DNA of 64,000 nt from assembly GCA_030447925.1 (NCBI GenBank), contig JAUJNX010000004.1, positions 1 through 64,000 of the forward strand, in the 5' to 3' direction. Below, piece after piece: positions 11,171-20,371 of the stretch. A program made the translations under genes and the position numbers. A model generated the notes under the pieces. The model made no database searches and had not been told where the DNA came from. It saw only the letters and a program-made list of their open reading frames with translations. The stretch comes from Egibacteraceae bacterium. Its GTDB lineage: Bacteria; Actinomycetota; Nitriliruptoria; Euzebyales; Egibacteraceae. Each line of letters opens with the position of its first letter. The first letter of the stretch is position 1.

Positions 11171-12551
11171 CATCCGTGACCTGCTCGAGCGCGCCGCCGA
11201 CGGCGCCGTCCCCGACCCCGACCTGCGCGCGATCCGCCGACGCGTGCGGGTGCGGGCAGCGACCCGCCGCACCGCCGGTGTGGCCACCGTGTTCGCGCTG
11301 CTGACCGGCGGGATCGCCGTCGCCCTGCCGCGCGGCGCCGACCCCGGCATCACGCTGGGCAGCCCGGGGAGCGACCCGGCCCCGCTCCCGGGCGCGACGC
11401 CGGTCGGGCCGCCCAGCCCGCCGCCGCTGCCCTCCCCCAGCGAGTACCCGGTCCCGGAGGGCACCCCGGAGCCGGAGCCGTCGCCCTTCACGCTCGCCAG
11501 CCCCGCCCCCGTGACCGAGGAGGACGCGCTGGTGGCGGCCCTCCCGCCCGCCCCGATCGGCCCCCGCTGGCGACCGGGGGCGGTCTGGGCCGACGGCGAG
11601 CTGGTGGTGCTCGGCGGCGAACCGGCCGACGCCGACCTGCCGGCACCGGCGTACGACGGCGCTCGCTACGACTCGGCGAGGGGCAGGTGGCGGCCCGTCC
11701 CGGCCCCACCGACCCCGATGGTGGAGCCGTCCCTGTTCGCGGCCGGCCGGCAGGTCCTGGCCGTGGGGCAGGCGCCGGACGACGCGAAGGTGGTCACGGC
11801 CGTGTACGACCTGGACACGGAGCGCTGGCGCGAGACCGCGCCGATCCCGCTGCGGCCCCGATCGTTCCCCGCCGTCGCCTGGACCGGCGAGGAGTTGGTG
11901 GTGTACGGCGGCCAGCTCGTCGACATGGAGGACCTGGAGAACGGTGGCGAGGTCTTCCTGGACGGCGCGGTCTACGACCTGGACGACGACGCCTGGCGCG
12001 TCATGGCCGCCGGTCCGCTCCAGGGCGCGAACGGCTTCACGGACGCGGTGTGGACCGGCGCCGAGGTCCTGTTCCCGGGCACCGCCGCCCCCGGGGAACC
12101 GTGGAGCGCGTACATCCCGTCCGCCGACCGGTGGCGGGAGTTCCCCGCACCGCCGGTCGAGGGCAGCCTCAGCCGAGCGGGCGCGGGGACCGACCTGATC
12201 GCGATCGGCACGGCCTACACCGACACCGACACCGACACCGGCGGGGTGTTCGACACCCGCGCCGCCCGCTACGCCGACGGGCGCTGGACCGACCTCGGCA
12301 CGACGGCGCTGCCCGGCCGGTTCACCCCGGGGTGGACGGGCTGGACCGGCGACCGGCTCCTGGTCTCGGTCGGTGCCGGGGGGTACCCCCTCTACGCCCT
12401 GGATCCCGCCACCGGCGGCTGGTCGGTCCTGCCCAACCCCTCGGGGGAGCGCAACGGCGACGCCCTGGTGTGGGGCGACGGCCGCCTGTGGTCCTGGGGC
12501 GGGAACGGTGAGGGGGCGGACGGTGCGGTGATGGAACCCCCGCCGCGCTAG
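11163..12551 (+). CDS. Membrane-anchored kelch-like beta-propeller protein, partner of the ECF sigma factor
   Basis: A 462-residue protein starting at GTG 11163 inside the sigma factor gene. Residues 1-35 are basic and cytoplasmic (VPDIRDLLERAADGAVPDPD). Residues about 36-56 form one membrane span (TAGVATVFALLTGGIAVAL). A Pro-rich linker follows to about residue 125. The rest is a run of kelch-like blades with repeated WxxxAVWADGELVVLGG, AVAWTGEELVVYGG, AVWTGAEVLFPG and GWTGDRLLVSVG strands. The architecture suggests an outward-facing sensor or anti-sigma factor, with the short cytoplasmic tail touching the sigma factor. No zinc anti-sigma HxxxCxxC motif is present. An acidic threonine repeat, DTDTDTDTGG, occurs near residue 355. 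Function beyond this is inference. Confidence 0.85.
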   Translation: MPDIRDLLERAADGAVPDPDLRAIRRRVRVRAATRRTAGVATVFALLTGGIAVALPRGADPGITLGSPGSDPAPLPGATPVGPPSPPPLPSPSEYPVPEGTPEPEPSPFTLASPAPVTEEDALVAALPPAPIGPRWRPGAVWADGELVVLGGEPADADLPAPAYDGARYDSARGRWRPVPAPPTPMVEPSLFAAGRQVLAVGQAPDDAKVVTAVYDLDTERWRETAPIPLRPRSFPAVAWTGEELVVYGGQLVDMEDLENGGEVFLDGAVYDLDDDAWRVMAAGPLQGANGFTDAVWTGAEVLFPGTAAPGEPWSAYIPSADRWREFPAPPVEGSLSRAGAGTDLIAIGTAYTDTDTDTGGVFDTRAARYADGRWTDLGTTALPGRFTPGWTGWTGDRLLVSVGAGGYPLYALDPATGGWSVLPNPSGERNGDALVWGDGRLWSWGGNGEGADGAVMEPPPR

Positions 12552-12566
12552 GCAGCGGCCCCGCCT

Positions 12567-12597
12567 GGCCCTCCTGCCCTGCTAGGGCAGGAGGGCC
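12567..12597. terminator. Perfect palindrome: bidirectional terminator overlapping the hisG stop codon
   Basis: A 14-bp perfect stem, GGCCCTCCTGCCCT / AGGGCAGGAGGGCC, with a three-base loop lies between the convergent propeller gene (stop 12551) and hisG. The hisG TAG (12582-12584) is in the loop and first stem base, so the last hisG codons form half the stem. There is no T-run on either side, which is usual for G+C-rich actinobacterial hairpin terminators. Confidence 0.8.
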
Positions 12598-13436
12598 TGG
12601 GGCTGGAGGGCGACGATGCCGGTGGCGCCGGCGGCGCGCAGGTCGGGGAGCCGGGTCCACAGCTCCTCGGCCGCGACCACGAAGTGGACCGCGAGCAGGT
12701 CCTGGCGGCCCGCCAGCGGCAGGACCGTGGGGGCGGCGAGGCCGGGGAACAGCTGGGTCAGCTGGTCCAGCCGCTCCGGCGGGACGTGCAGGATCACGTA
12801 GCGGTGGCGCCGGGCGGCGAGCACGGCGCCCAGCCGCAGGACCACGTCGGCGAGGTCCGCGCCCGCCCGGTGGACGAACAGGGCCTGGCAGTCGCGCAGG
12901 GTCTCGAGGACCCGCAGGCGGTTCATCGCCAGGCTGGTGCCCGTCTCGCGGAGGTCGACGATCGCGTCGGCCAGGCCCGCGGCGCAGACGCCCTCCAGCG
13001 ACCCGCCCATGGCCACGACCCGCACGCCCACCCCGCGCGCGGCGAACGCCTTCTCCGTGACGTGCGGGAGGTGGGTGGCGACGACCGCCCCCTCCAGGTC
13101 GTCCAGCGCCGCCCGGCCGTCGTCGTCGCGGCTGGCGACGACCAGCTGGGACCGCGAGAAACCCAGCTCCAGGGTGGGCAGGTCCTCCAGGTCGTGCTCG
13201 GCGACGATGTCGGTGGCCAGGAACGCGGCGTCCAGCGCCCCGGCTGCCAGGGCGGCCGCCGCGTCGCGCGGGCGCATCTCGATGAGGGCCAGCCCGCTGG
13301 TGCGCGCGATCGACCCGGCGCCGTGCAGCCCGCCGGTGGGGATCCCGGCGGCCGACAGCAGCGCGAGGCACTCGTCGCGCAGCCGCCCCTTGGACGGCAC
13401 CCCGACCCGCAGGTCGTCGCCGACCGCGAGGTTCAC
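12582..13436 (-). CDS. hisG: ATP phosphoribosyltransferase HisG
   Basis: First enzyme of histidine biosynthesis, joining ATP and PRPP. The 284-residue length is the long, self-sufficient HisG form with a C-terminal ACT-like regulatory domain, so no HisZ partner is needed. It begins with the canonical VGVPSKGRLRDECLALLSAAG. The PRPP loop region is AGLADAIVDLRETGTSL, and the regulatory domain (about 205-284) contains YVILHVPPERLDQLTQLFPG and AAGATGIVALQPQALLP. The start is GTG 13436, overlapping the hisE stop by 4 nt (GTGA). Histidine inhibition is expected from the family, not shown here. The stop lies in the terminator palindrome. Confidence 0.96.
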   Translation of the reverse strand: MNLAVGDDLRVGVPSKGRLRDECLALLSAAGIPTGGLHGAGSIARTSGLALIEMRPRDAAAALAAGALDAAFLATDIVAEHDLEDLPTLELGFSRSQLVVASRDDDGRAALDDLEGAVVATHLPHVTEKAFAARGVGVRVVAMGGSLEGVCAAGLADAIVDLRETGTSLAMNRLRVLETLRDCQALFVHRAGADLADVVLRLGAVLAARRHRYVILHVPPERLDQLTQLFPGLAAPTVLPLAGRQDLLAVHFVVAAEELWTRLPDLRAAGATGIVALQPQALLP

Positions 13437-13713
13437 GACCGCCGCCGGTCCAGCTCGGCGAGGACACCGGCCAGGGGGACGCGCGCGCCCGCGAGCCCCG
13501 CCAGCACGTGGAACAGCAGGTCGGCCGCCTCCTCGGTGGCGCGGTCGGGGTCGACCTCGGGGCGCCCGAGCTCCAGGCAGAGCTCGAACGCCTCCTCCAT
13601 GATCTTGCGCTGCGCCCGCACCGGGTCGCGCAGGAGGGTCACCGAGTACGACGACGCGGGCGCCGCGCCGTCGCGGCGCTCCCGAAGCACCGCCTCCAGG
13701 TCGAGCAGGTCCA

Positions 13714-13714
<1 letters not shown>
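13433..13714 (-). CDS. hisE: Phosphoribosyl-ATP pyrophosphatase HisE
   Basis: Second step of histidine biosynthesis, hydrolysing PR-ATP to PR-AMP. The 93-residue all-helical MazG-like protein has the motif RAQRKIMEEAFELCLELGR followed by TEEAADLLFHVLAGLAGA, where the glutamates and Asp bind magnesium. It is a stand-alone HisE, not fused to HisI. Its ATG shares one base with the ahcY stop (TGATG) and its stop overlaps the hisG start by 4 nt, so ahcY, hisE and hisG form one coupled transcript. hisG-hisE pairs are common in actinobacteria; coupling to ahcY is less usual. Confidence 0.95.
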
Positions 13715-15027
<1,313 letters not shown>

Positions 15028-15068
15028 CCGACGTGGCTCCCGGCCTCCGGGGCCGGGAGGACGGCCCG

Positions 15069-15632
15069 TCAGGCGCGCCCCACGACCCTCGCGACCTCGA
15101 CGGCCAGGTCGGGCGCGACCAGGGGGGCGACCGTCTCGCCCGGCACCAGGACGTGCACCGCGGCGTAGCCGTCCGCGCCGGGCTCGCGGTGGACGAGGAC
15201 CCGCCGGGCGGCGAGGTCCACCACCCAGTAGTCCGGCACGCCTGCCGACGCGTACAGCCGCGCCTTGTAGCCCAGGTCCATGCGCTGGCTGCTGTACGCG
15301 GCTTCGACCACCAGCGCGGCGGTCGACGGGTGGCCCTCCCAGGGGTCCCGCGCCTCGACCACGGCGAGGTCCGGCTCCGGCTCGTCCGCCGGTCCCGCCG
15401 CGAGCGGGAACTGGACCCGGAGGTCGTAGCCCCGCTGCAGCAGCGGCGCGAACATGCGGTGCAGCGTGACCAGTGCCGCCGTGTGCGGCACACCCTGCGG
15501 TGTCACCTCGACGAGCACCCCTTGGAGCAGCTCCACGCGCGCGCCCTCGAGGGCGCCGGTCTCCACCAGCTCGTCGTACTCCGACCGCAGCAGCGGCCGC
15601 AGGTTCGCCGCGATGTCGATGTCGAGCGCCAT
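15069..15632 (-). CDS. Uma2-family (DUF820) putative endonuclease
   Basis: A 187-residue protein with the PD-(D/E)XK-like Uma2/DUF820 pattern: EYDELVETGALEGARVELLQ, LRVQFPLAAGPADEPEPDLAVV, TAALVVEAAYSSQRMDLGYKARLYASAGVPDYWVVDLAARRVLVHR. The Asp of PDLAVV and the Glu of VVEAAYSS are the probable metal ligands. I chose the ATG at 15632 because GAGGAGG lies just upstream. Uma2 proteins are very abundant in cyanobacteria and actinobacteria; their biological role is unsettled, and nuclease activity is inferred from the fold. It sits alone between ahcY and the purine phosphorylase on the same strand and looks like an insertion into a metabolic operon. Confidence 0.88.
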   Translation of the reverse strand: MALDIDIAANLRPLLRSEYDELVETGALEGARVELLQGVLVEVTPQGVPHTAALVTLHRMFAPLLQRGYDLRVQFPLAAGPADEPEPDLAVVEARDPWEGHPSTAALVVEAAYSSQRMDLGYKARLYASAGVPDYWVVDLAARRVLVHREPGADGYAAVHVLVPGETVAPLVAPDLAVEVARVVGRA

Positions 15633-15685
15633 GACCGCCTCCTCGCCGTCCTCCCACCGCGGATGGTACGACCGCGGCGCCGCGC

Positions 15686-16453
15686 TCACCCCGCCAGCGC
15701 GGGGAGGAGGTGGCGCAGGACCTCCGCCAGACGCGGACCGGCGGTCGCGCCCACGTCCATGACCTCGCCGTGGTGGGTGGGGGTCCCGCCGGGCCGGTGG
15801 ACGTTGGTGATCAGGGAGAACCCGGCGACGCGCAGGCCCAGCGCGCGGGCCTGGACGACCTCGTGCACCGTGGACATGCCCACGGCGTCGGCGCCCAGGA
15901 CGCGCAGCATCGCGATCTCCGCCGGCGTCTCGTAGGCCGGGCCGCGCAGGCCGGCGTAGACGCCCTGCGCGAGCCGCTCCCCCGCCTGCTCGGCGGCCGC
16001 GTGGGCCGCGCGGACCAGCTCCGGGTCGTAGGCCCCGGTGAGGTCGACGAAGTCGGGCCCCTCCAGCGGCGACGTCGCGGTCAGGTTCAGGTGGTCGGTG
16101 AGCACCATCAGGTCACCGGGCGACAGGTCGGCGGTGATCCCGCCCGCGGCGTTGGTGACCACGAACGCCCGCGCGCCCACGGCGGCGGCGGCGCGCACGA
16201 AGGTGGCCACCTCCCTCCCCGAGAACCCTTCGTACAGGTGCACCCGCCCCTGCTGGACCAGGACGGGCACCCCGGCCAGGGTCCCGGCGACGAAGCGCCC
16301 CTGGTGGCCGGGCACCGTCGAGGTCGGCAGTCCGACATCGGCGAACGGCACGACCAGCGGGTCGGCGACCTCGTCGGCCAGCGCGCCCAGCCCCGAGCCC
16401 AGGGTCACGAGCACGTCGGGGACGAACCCCTGCAGCGCCTCGGTCAGCTCCAT
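15686..16453 (-). CDS. punA: Purine nucleoside phosphorylase
   Basis: Phosphorolysis of purine nucleosides to base and ribose-1-phosphate in purine salvage. The 255-residue protein is of the trimeric PNP/MTAP family: TLGSGLG (phosphate loop, about 17-23), VPGHQGRFVAGTL, FVVTNAAGGI, and VGMSTVHEVVQARALGLRVAGFSLITN. The motif TNAAGG and a guanosine-type end (ITNVHR) favour PNP over methylthioadenosine phosphorylase. Its ATG shares one base with the stop of the upstream isomerase gene (TGATG), so it is coupled to the mannose-phosphate operon. Confidence 0.92.
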   Translation of the reverse strand: MELTEALQGFVPDVLVTLGSGLGALADEVADPLVVPFADVGLPTSTVPGHQGRFVAGTLAGVPVLVQQGRVHLYEGFSGREVATFVRAAAAVGARAFVVTNAAGGITADLSPGDLMVLTDHLNLTATSPLEGPDFVDLTGAYDPELVRAAHAAAEQAGERLAQGVYAGLRGPAYETPAEIAMLRVLGADAVGMSTVHEVVQARALGLRVAGFSLITNVHRPGGTPTHHGEVMDVGATAGPRLAEVLRHLLPALAG

Positions 16454-17493
16454 CAGCCGTCCGCCAGTGCCCGCTTGAGGCGGTCGATGGACGGGATGGG
16501 GGTCGGGTCGTGGCCCAGCTCCAGGGCGGTGTAGACGCTGCCGAGGTCGGCGAGCAGCAGCAGCGACGCCAGCCGGGCCAGCGGGGATCGCCCGCGCGCC
16601 GCAACCTCCGCCATCCACGCGAAGCGCGGGCCGACGAGGTCCTCGGTCACCTGGAAGCGGGTCGCGACCCGCGGGTGCTCGCCGGCGGGGTCGCGGAACA
16701 GGACCAGGCCGAGGTTGCCGGCCAGGGGCGACGGCTCCTGCAGCCCGACGATCTCGTTGTGGTCCAGCTCCGGCAGCTCCGCCCAGAAGGCGGGCACCTT
16801 CGCGTTCTCGTTGAGCTGGCACTTCAGCCGGTACGCCGCCACCTGGCCGATGCCGCGCGCGCCCCAGGCGACGGGCACGCTGCCGCTGGCCAGCCGCAGC
16901 GCGAGCTGCTTGGCGGGGTTCTCCGCGCTGGGGACGTCGCGGGCGGCCGCGGCGGCCAGCTCGCCCTGGACCTCGACGGTCTCGTCCAGGTCGGCGTCCA
17001 GGCCCAGGGCCACCAGGACCGGGACGGCCAGCCAGCCGAGGCCGTGGCGGGGCATGCCCCCGCCGGGGATGCGCACGACCGGGGTGCCGGCGGCGGCCGC
17101 GCGGTCGGCCAGGGCGCCGCCGCTGGTGACGGCGAACAGCCGCGCCCCGCGGTCCAGCGCCGCCTCCGCGGCGGACAGGGTCTCCTCGGTGCCGCCGGAG
17201 TAGGAGCAGGCGACCACCAGCGAGCGCGGGCCGACGAACGGCGGGACGCCGTAGCCCTTGTGGACGACGACCGGGAGGGGGAAGCCGGCCTCCGCGGCGA
17301 CGGCGGCGGTCACGTCACCGGCGATGCCGGACCCGCCCATGCCGGTGATCACGACGTGGTCGACGCCGGCCAGGTCGAGGCGCACGCCGGCGAGCCCGCG
17401 CGCGCGGGTCCACTGCTCGGCCGTCGCCTCGACGTCGGCGAGGGCGTCGGCGGGGTCGACGGCCCTGTAGCTGCCGGGGGCGTCGAGGTTCAC
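16453..17493 (-). CDS. SIS-domain bifunctional phosphoglucose/phosphomannose isomerase
   Basis: Interconverts fructose-6-P with glucose-6-P and mannose-6-P. The 346-residue protein has two SIS folds: [15 protein letters not shown] (about residue 47 on), [19 protein letters not shown], and in the second half [20 protein letters not shown] followed by HNEIVGLQ, the catalytic region of this family. GTG 17493 is the start, overlapping the Trm112-like stop by 4 nt (GTGA). It supplies mannose-6-phosphate to the phosphomannomutase encoded two genes upstream, for envelope polysaccharides. The order manB, small zinc protein, SIS protein resembles Rv3257c-Rv3256c of M. tuberculosis. Confidence 0.93.
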   Translation of the reverse strand: MNLDAPGSYRAVDPADALADVEATAEQWTRARGLAGVRLDLAGVDHVVITGMGGSGIAGDVTAAVAAEAGFPLPVVVHKGYGVPPFVGPRSLVVACSYSGGTEETLSAAEAALDRGARLFAVTSGGALADRAAAAGTPVVRIPGGGMPRHGLGWLAVPVLVALGLDADLDETVEVQGELAAAAARDVPSAENPAKQLALRLASGSVPVAWGARGIGQVAAYRLKCQLNENAKVPAFWAELPELDHNEIVGLQEPSPLAGNLGLVLFRDPAGEHPRVATRFQVTEDLVGPRFAWMAEVAARGRSPLARLASLLLLADLGSVYTALELGHDPTPIPSIDRLKRALADG

Positions 17494-17687
17494 GAGCCGG
17501 CCTCGGACCGGGCGCGGGAGGGCGGGCGGGTGGCCTCCTCGACGAGCATGACCGGGATGTTGTCGCGCACCGGGTAGTGCAGTCCGCACTCCGTGCAGAT
17601 GATCAGGTTGCGCCGCTCCTTGTACTCGATCCGCCCGTGGCAGTTCGGGCAGACGAGCAGGTCGATCAGCTCCTTGGCGACGGCCAT
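17490..17687 (-). CDS. Trm112-like zinc protein
   Basis: A 65-residue Trm112p/DUF343 protein: [19 protein letters not shown], then [20 protein letters not shown]. The two CxxC pairs form a zinc knuckle. Trm112-like proteins activate methyltransferases in eukaryotes; the bacterial forms are usually encoded next to sugar or lipid-A genes and have no proven role. The ATG has GAGGAG 5 nt upstream. It is coupled to the SIS isomerase and lies 14 bp downstream of the phosphomannomutase stop. Confidence 0.92.
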   Translation of the reverse strand: MAVAKELIDLLVCPNCHGRIEYKERRNLIICTECGLHYPVRDNIPVMLVEEATRPPSRARSEAGS

Positions 17688-17701
17688 GGGTGCTCCTCGT
17701 G

Positions 17702-19042
17702 TCAGCCGCGGATCAGGTCGAGGACGCGGTCGCGGACCGACTCCATGGTCGCCCGGTCGTCGGCCTCGACGTTGAGCCGCAGCAGGGGCTCGGTGTTGGA
17801 GGGGCGCAGGTTGAAGCTCCAGGAGGGGGTCGTGACGGTCAGGCCGTCCTCGCGGTCGGCCTCACCCTCCCCGGCGGTGGCCCGGGCAACCTCCTCGATC
17901 GCGGCGGCGGTGTCGGGGACCTCGGTGTTGATCTCGCCCGACTGCACGTAGCGGTCGTAGGGCGCCACCAGCGCCGACAGCGTGCCGCCGGACCGGCTCA
18001 GCGCCTCGAGCAGGATCACCGCGGTGATGAGCCCGCTGTCGGCGCGGTAGTTGTCGCGGAAGTAGTAGTGGCCGGAGTGCTCGCCGGCGAACAGCGCGCC
18101 GGTCTCCTTCATGCGCCCCTTGATGAAGGAGTGGCCCACGCGCGTGCGGATGGCGGTGCCCCCGGCGGCGGTGACGACCTCCGGCACGACCTTGGAGACG
18201 ATCAGGTTGTAGAGCACCGTCGACCCGGGGTTCTTGGCCAGCAGCGTGTCGGCGATGACCGCGGTGAGCAGCGAGGGCCCGACCAGCTCCCCGCGCTCAT
18301 CGACGCAGAACATGCGGTCGGCGTCGCCGTCAAAGGCCAGGCCGACGTCCGCCCCCTCCGCCACGACGCGGGCCTGCAGGTCGCGCAGGTTCTCCGGGAC
18401 GATCGGGTTCGGCTCGTGGTTGGGGAACGACCCGTCGAGCTCGAAGTACATCGGGACCAGGTCGATCGGCAGGGGCGCGAACACCGGCGGGACGACCAGC
18501 CCGGCCATGCCGTTGCCCGCGTCGACCACGACCTTGGTGGGTCGCAGGGCCGCGGGGTCCAGGAAGGTGCGGACGTGGTCGGCGTAGTCGGCGAGCACGT
18601 CGCGGGTGCTGTGGGACCCCTCCCGCGCCGCCTGGGGGAAGTCCTGGGCCAGCGCCCGGTCGCGGATCTGGATCAGCCCGGACTCGATGCCGACCGGCTC
18701 CGCGCCCGCGCGGCACAGCTTGAGCCCGTTGTACCGGGCCGGGTTGTGCGAGGCGGTCCACATCGCCCCGGGCAGGCCCAGGCGCCCGGAGGCGAAGTAC
18801 AGCTCGTCGGTGGAGGCCAGGCCGATGTCGACGGTGTCCACGCCCTGGCGGCGCACCCCCTCCATGAAGGCCTGCGACAGCTCCGGCCCGGTGGGGCGCA
18901 TGTCGCGGCCGACGACCACGGCCGCGCCCTGCAGCTCCACCGCGGCGGCCCGGCCCAGCGCGTGCGCGGTCTCGGCGTCCAGCTGGTCCGGGACGACCCC
19001 CCGGACGTCGTAGGCCTTGACGATGGGGCCGAGGTCGCGCAC
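17702..19042 (-). CDS. manB: Phosphomannomutase/phosphoglucomutase
   Basis: Converts mannose-6-P to mannose-1-P, and probably glucose-6-P to glucose-1-P, for GDP-mannose and other sugar nucleotides. The 446-residue alpha-D-phosphohexomutase has all four signatures: phosphoserine loop [14 protein letters not shown] (Ser98 by count), Mg loop [11 protein letters not shown], sugar loop GEHSGHYYF and phosphate loop [16 protein letters not shown] start it at GTG 19042, preceded by AGGAGC at 7 nt; this gives the expected N-terminus [15 protein letters not shown]. It heads the run manB, Trm112-like, SIS isomerase, punA. Confidence 0.95.
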   Translation of the reverse strand: MRDLGPIVKAYDVRGVVPDQLDAETAHALGRAAAVELQGAAVVVGRDMRPTGPELSQAFMEGVRRQGVDTVDIGLASTDELYFASGRLGLPGAMWTASHNPARYNGLKLCRAGAEPVGIESGLIQIRDRALAQDFPQAAREGSHSTRDVLADYADHVRTFLDPAALRPTKVVVDAGNGMAGLVVPPVFAPLPIDLVPMYFELDGSFPNHEPNPIVPENLRDLQARVVAEGADVGLAFDGDADRMFCVDERGELVGPSLLTAVIADTLLAKNPGSTVLYNLIVSKVVPEVVTAAGGTAIRTRVGHSFIKGRMKETGALFAGEHSGHYYFRDNYRADSGLITAVILLEALSRSGGTLSALVAPYDRYVQSGEINTEVPDTAAAIEEVARATAGEGEADREDGLTVTTPSWSFNLRPSNTEPLLRLNVEADDRATMESVRDRVLDLIRG

Positions 19043-19101
19043 GTCGGTGCTCCTGATCGGCGCCGCCGGGCGGCGGCGAGGCTCAGGGCATCGTAGGGGT
19101 G

Positions 19102-19275
19102 TTACGCCGCGACGCGGGACAGGACCTGGGGGAGCTCGATGCGGTCGCCCGCCTCCGCGTCGACCCACCAGCGGTGCTCGCAGCCGCGGCAGTGGTGGAA
19201 CAGCACCGGGCCGGTCCGCAGGGTCAGGCGGACGTGCATCACGTCGGTGGAGCGGCACTTGGAGCACTGCGGCAT
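19102..19275 (-). CDS. Small zinc-ribbon protein
   Basis: A 57-residue protein beginning MPQCSKCRSTDVMHV and continuing FHHCRGCEHRWWVD. The spaced CxxC pairs and the Trp/aromatic second knuckle resemble the TFIIS-type or RPB9-like zinc ribbon. It has GGGAGG 5 nt before the ATG. It lies upstream of manB on the same strand with a 59-bp gap. The ribbon suggests binding to nucleic acid or RNA polymerase, but no named family was recognised with confidence. Confidence 0.8.
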   Translation of the reverse strand: MPQCSKCRSTDVMHVRLTLRTGPVLFHHCRGCEHRWWVDAEAGDRIELPQVLSRVAA

Positions 19276-19378
19276 GGGGGCCTCCCGGATGGGACGGAGG
19301 GGACGTCGCTCCTGTTCTCGGCGCGCGCCCCCCGCCGGGCCCATGGCCCGGGTTGACCCCTTTACCCATTCCGGTGGA

Positions 19379-19903
19379 CTAGTCCTCCCCGCGCCGCCGC
19401 GAGCCCACGTAGGACTGGAACGACACGACCACGCCCCTGCGGTCGTCACGGGGCACCGGGATCGCCAGCTGGCCCGCGAGCTCGGGGACCGGTGCGGGGA
19501 CGGGCGCGACGGCCGGGCGGGCGGACGCCTCGGGTGCGCCGCCCGGCCGGCCACCCCCGGGCAGCCGGCGCAGGTCGGCCAGCAGGCGCGCGTAGCGGTC
19601 CCCGGTCGTGGCGCCGACGGCGGGGGCCAGGAGCGGCTCCTCCTCCAGCACGATCGGCTCCGGCAGCTTCGCGGGCGGCGGGGCGGCGGGTTCCGGGCGC
19701 GGGCTGCGCTCGTCGACGCGCGTCCACCCGCGCGGCACCGTGGTGGCGTCGGCGTGGACGTCGCAGAGGTCGTAGCGGGACCGGTCCTCCCCGGTCACGA
19801 GGTCACCGACCCACACCTGGCGGGTGGCGTAGCGGAACGAGAGTGAGGCGCCTGCGGGCTTCGCGCAGCCCGTGCGCCGGCAGGACCGGACCGTCTCGAG
19901 CAT
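19379..19903 (-). CDS. DUF3499 family protein
   Basis: A 174-residue protein. The first 70 residues are the DUF3499 signature: CRRTGCAKPAGASLSFRYA, then RQVWVGDL and YDLCDVHADATTVPRGWTRV. The CxxxxC pair and CxxH look like a zinc site. The remaining 100 residues are a low-complexity Pro/Ala/Glu tail. DUF3499 is an actinobacterial family of unknown role, encoded near manB and whiB2 (Rv3259 in M. tuberculosis); the same neighbourhood holds here. It is divergent from the metallopeptidase-like gene with only 59 bp between the starts. Confidence 0.9.
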   Translation of the reverse strand: MLETVRSCRRTGCAKPAGASLSFRYATRQVWVGDLVTGEDRSRYDLCDVHADATTVPRGWTRVDERSPRPEPAAPPPAKLPEPIVLEEEPLLAPAVGATTGDRYARLLADLRRLPGGGRPGGAPEASARPAVAPVPAPVPELAGQLAIPVPRDDRRGVVVSFQSYVGSRRRGED

Positions 19904-19951
19904 GGGCGCAACGCTACTGCCCCAGCGGTGCGATACCGGTCATCCGCAACA

Positions 19952-19957
19952 TAGGAT
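19952..19957 (+). promoter_or_regulatory. -10-like box / ribosome site for the zincin-like gene
   Basis: TAGGAT ends 5 nt before GTG 19963. It can be read as a leaderless -10 box, or its AGGA as a Shine-Dalgarno sequence; the sequence alone does not decide. Confidence 0.35.
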
Positions 19958-19962
19958 GCGGC

Positions 19963-20367
19963 GTGCGTGAGGACCGACACGGCCGGGCGCTGCGGGCCGA
20001 CAACGAGCGCAGCCGCCGCCCGTCCGACGGCTACCGGGTGCGCGACGCCCGCCGCTTCACGCGCCTGGTGGAGGAGGCCGTGGACGCCCTCCCCGACGCG
20101 CTGCTCGACGCGGTCGACGACGCCGAGCTGGTGGTCGAGGAGGTCCCGCCCACCGAGCCGCGCGACGACGAGCCGCCCCTGGCGGCCTTCCGCGCCGGCC
20201 GGCGCGGCCAGCGCGCGCGGGTGACGGTGTACCGCCGCCCGATCGAGCTGCGCGCGGTGTCCCGGGGCGAGCTCGGCGAGCTGATCCGGCTGGCCGTCGG
20301 CCGCGAGGTCGCCACCGCGATGGGCCTGGAGGCCGAGTTCGACGACTGGTGGGACGAGGAGCCGTAG
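19963..20367 (+). CDS. Metallopeptidase-family (zincin-like) protein lacking the metal-binding histidines
   Basis: A 134-residue protein in the place where other actinobacteria encode the small PF06262-type metallopeptidase next to DUF3499. The pattern agrees: FTRLVEEAVDALPDALLDAV, VVEEVPP, VTVYRRPIEL, and a final helix GELIRLAVGREVATAMGLEA. In active-type members that helix carries an HExxHxxG-like motif; here the aligned residues read GREVATAMG, with no histidine. The product is therefore probably not a zinc protease, or has a different role. Start GTG 19963; divergent from DUF3499. The assignment rests on context and overall pattern. Confidence 0.72.
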   Translation: MREDRHGRALRADNERSRRPSDGYRVRDARRFTRLVEEAVDALPDALLDAVDDAELVVEEVPPTEPRDDEPPLAAFRAGRRGQRARVTVYRRPIELRAVSRGELGELIRLAVGREVATAMGLEAEFDDWWDEEP

Positions 20368-20371
20368 GTCC

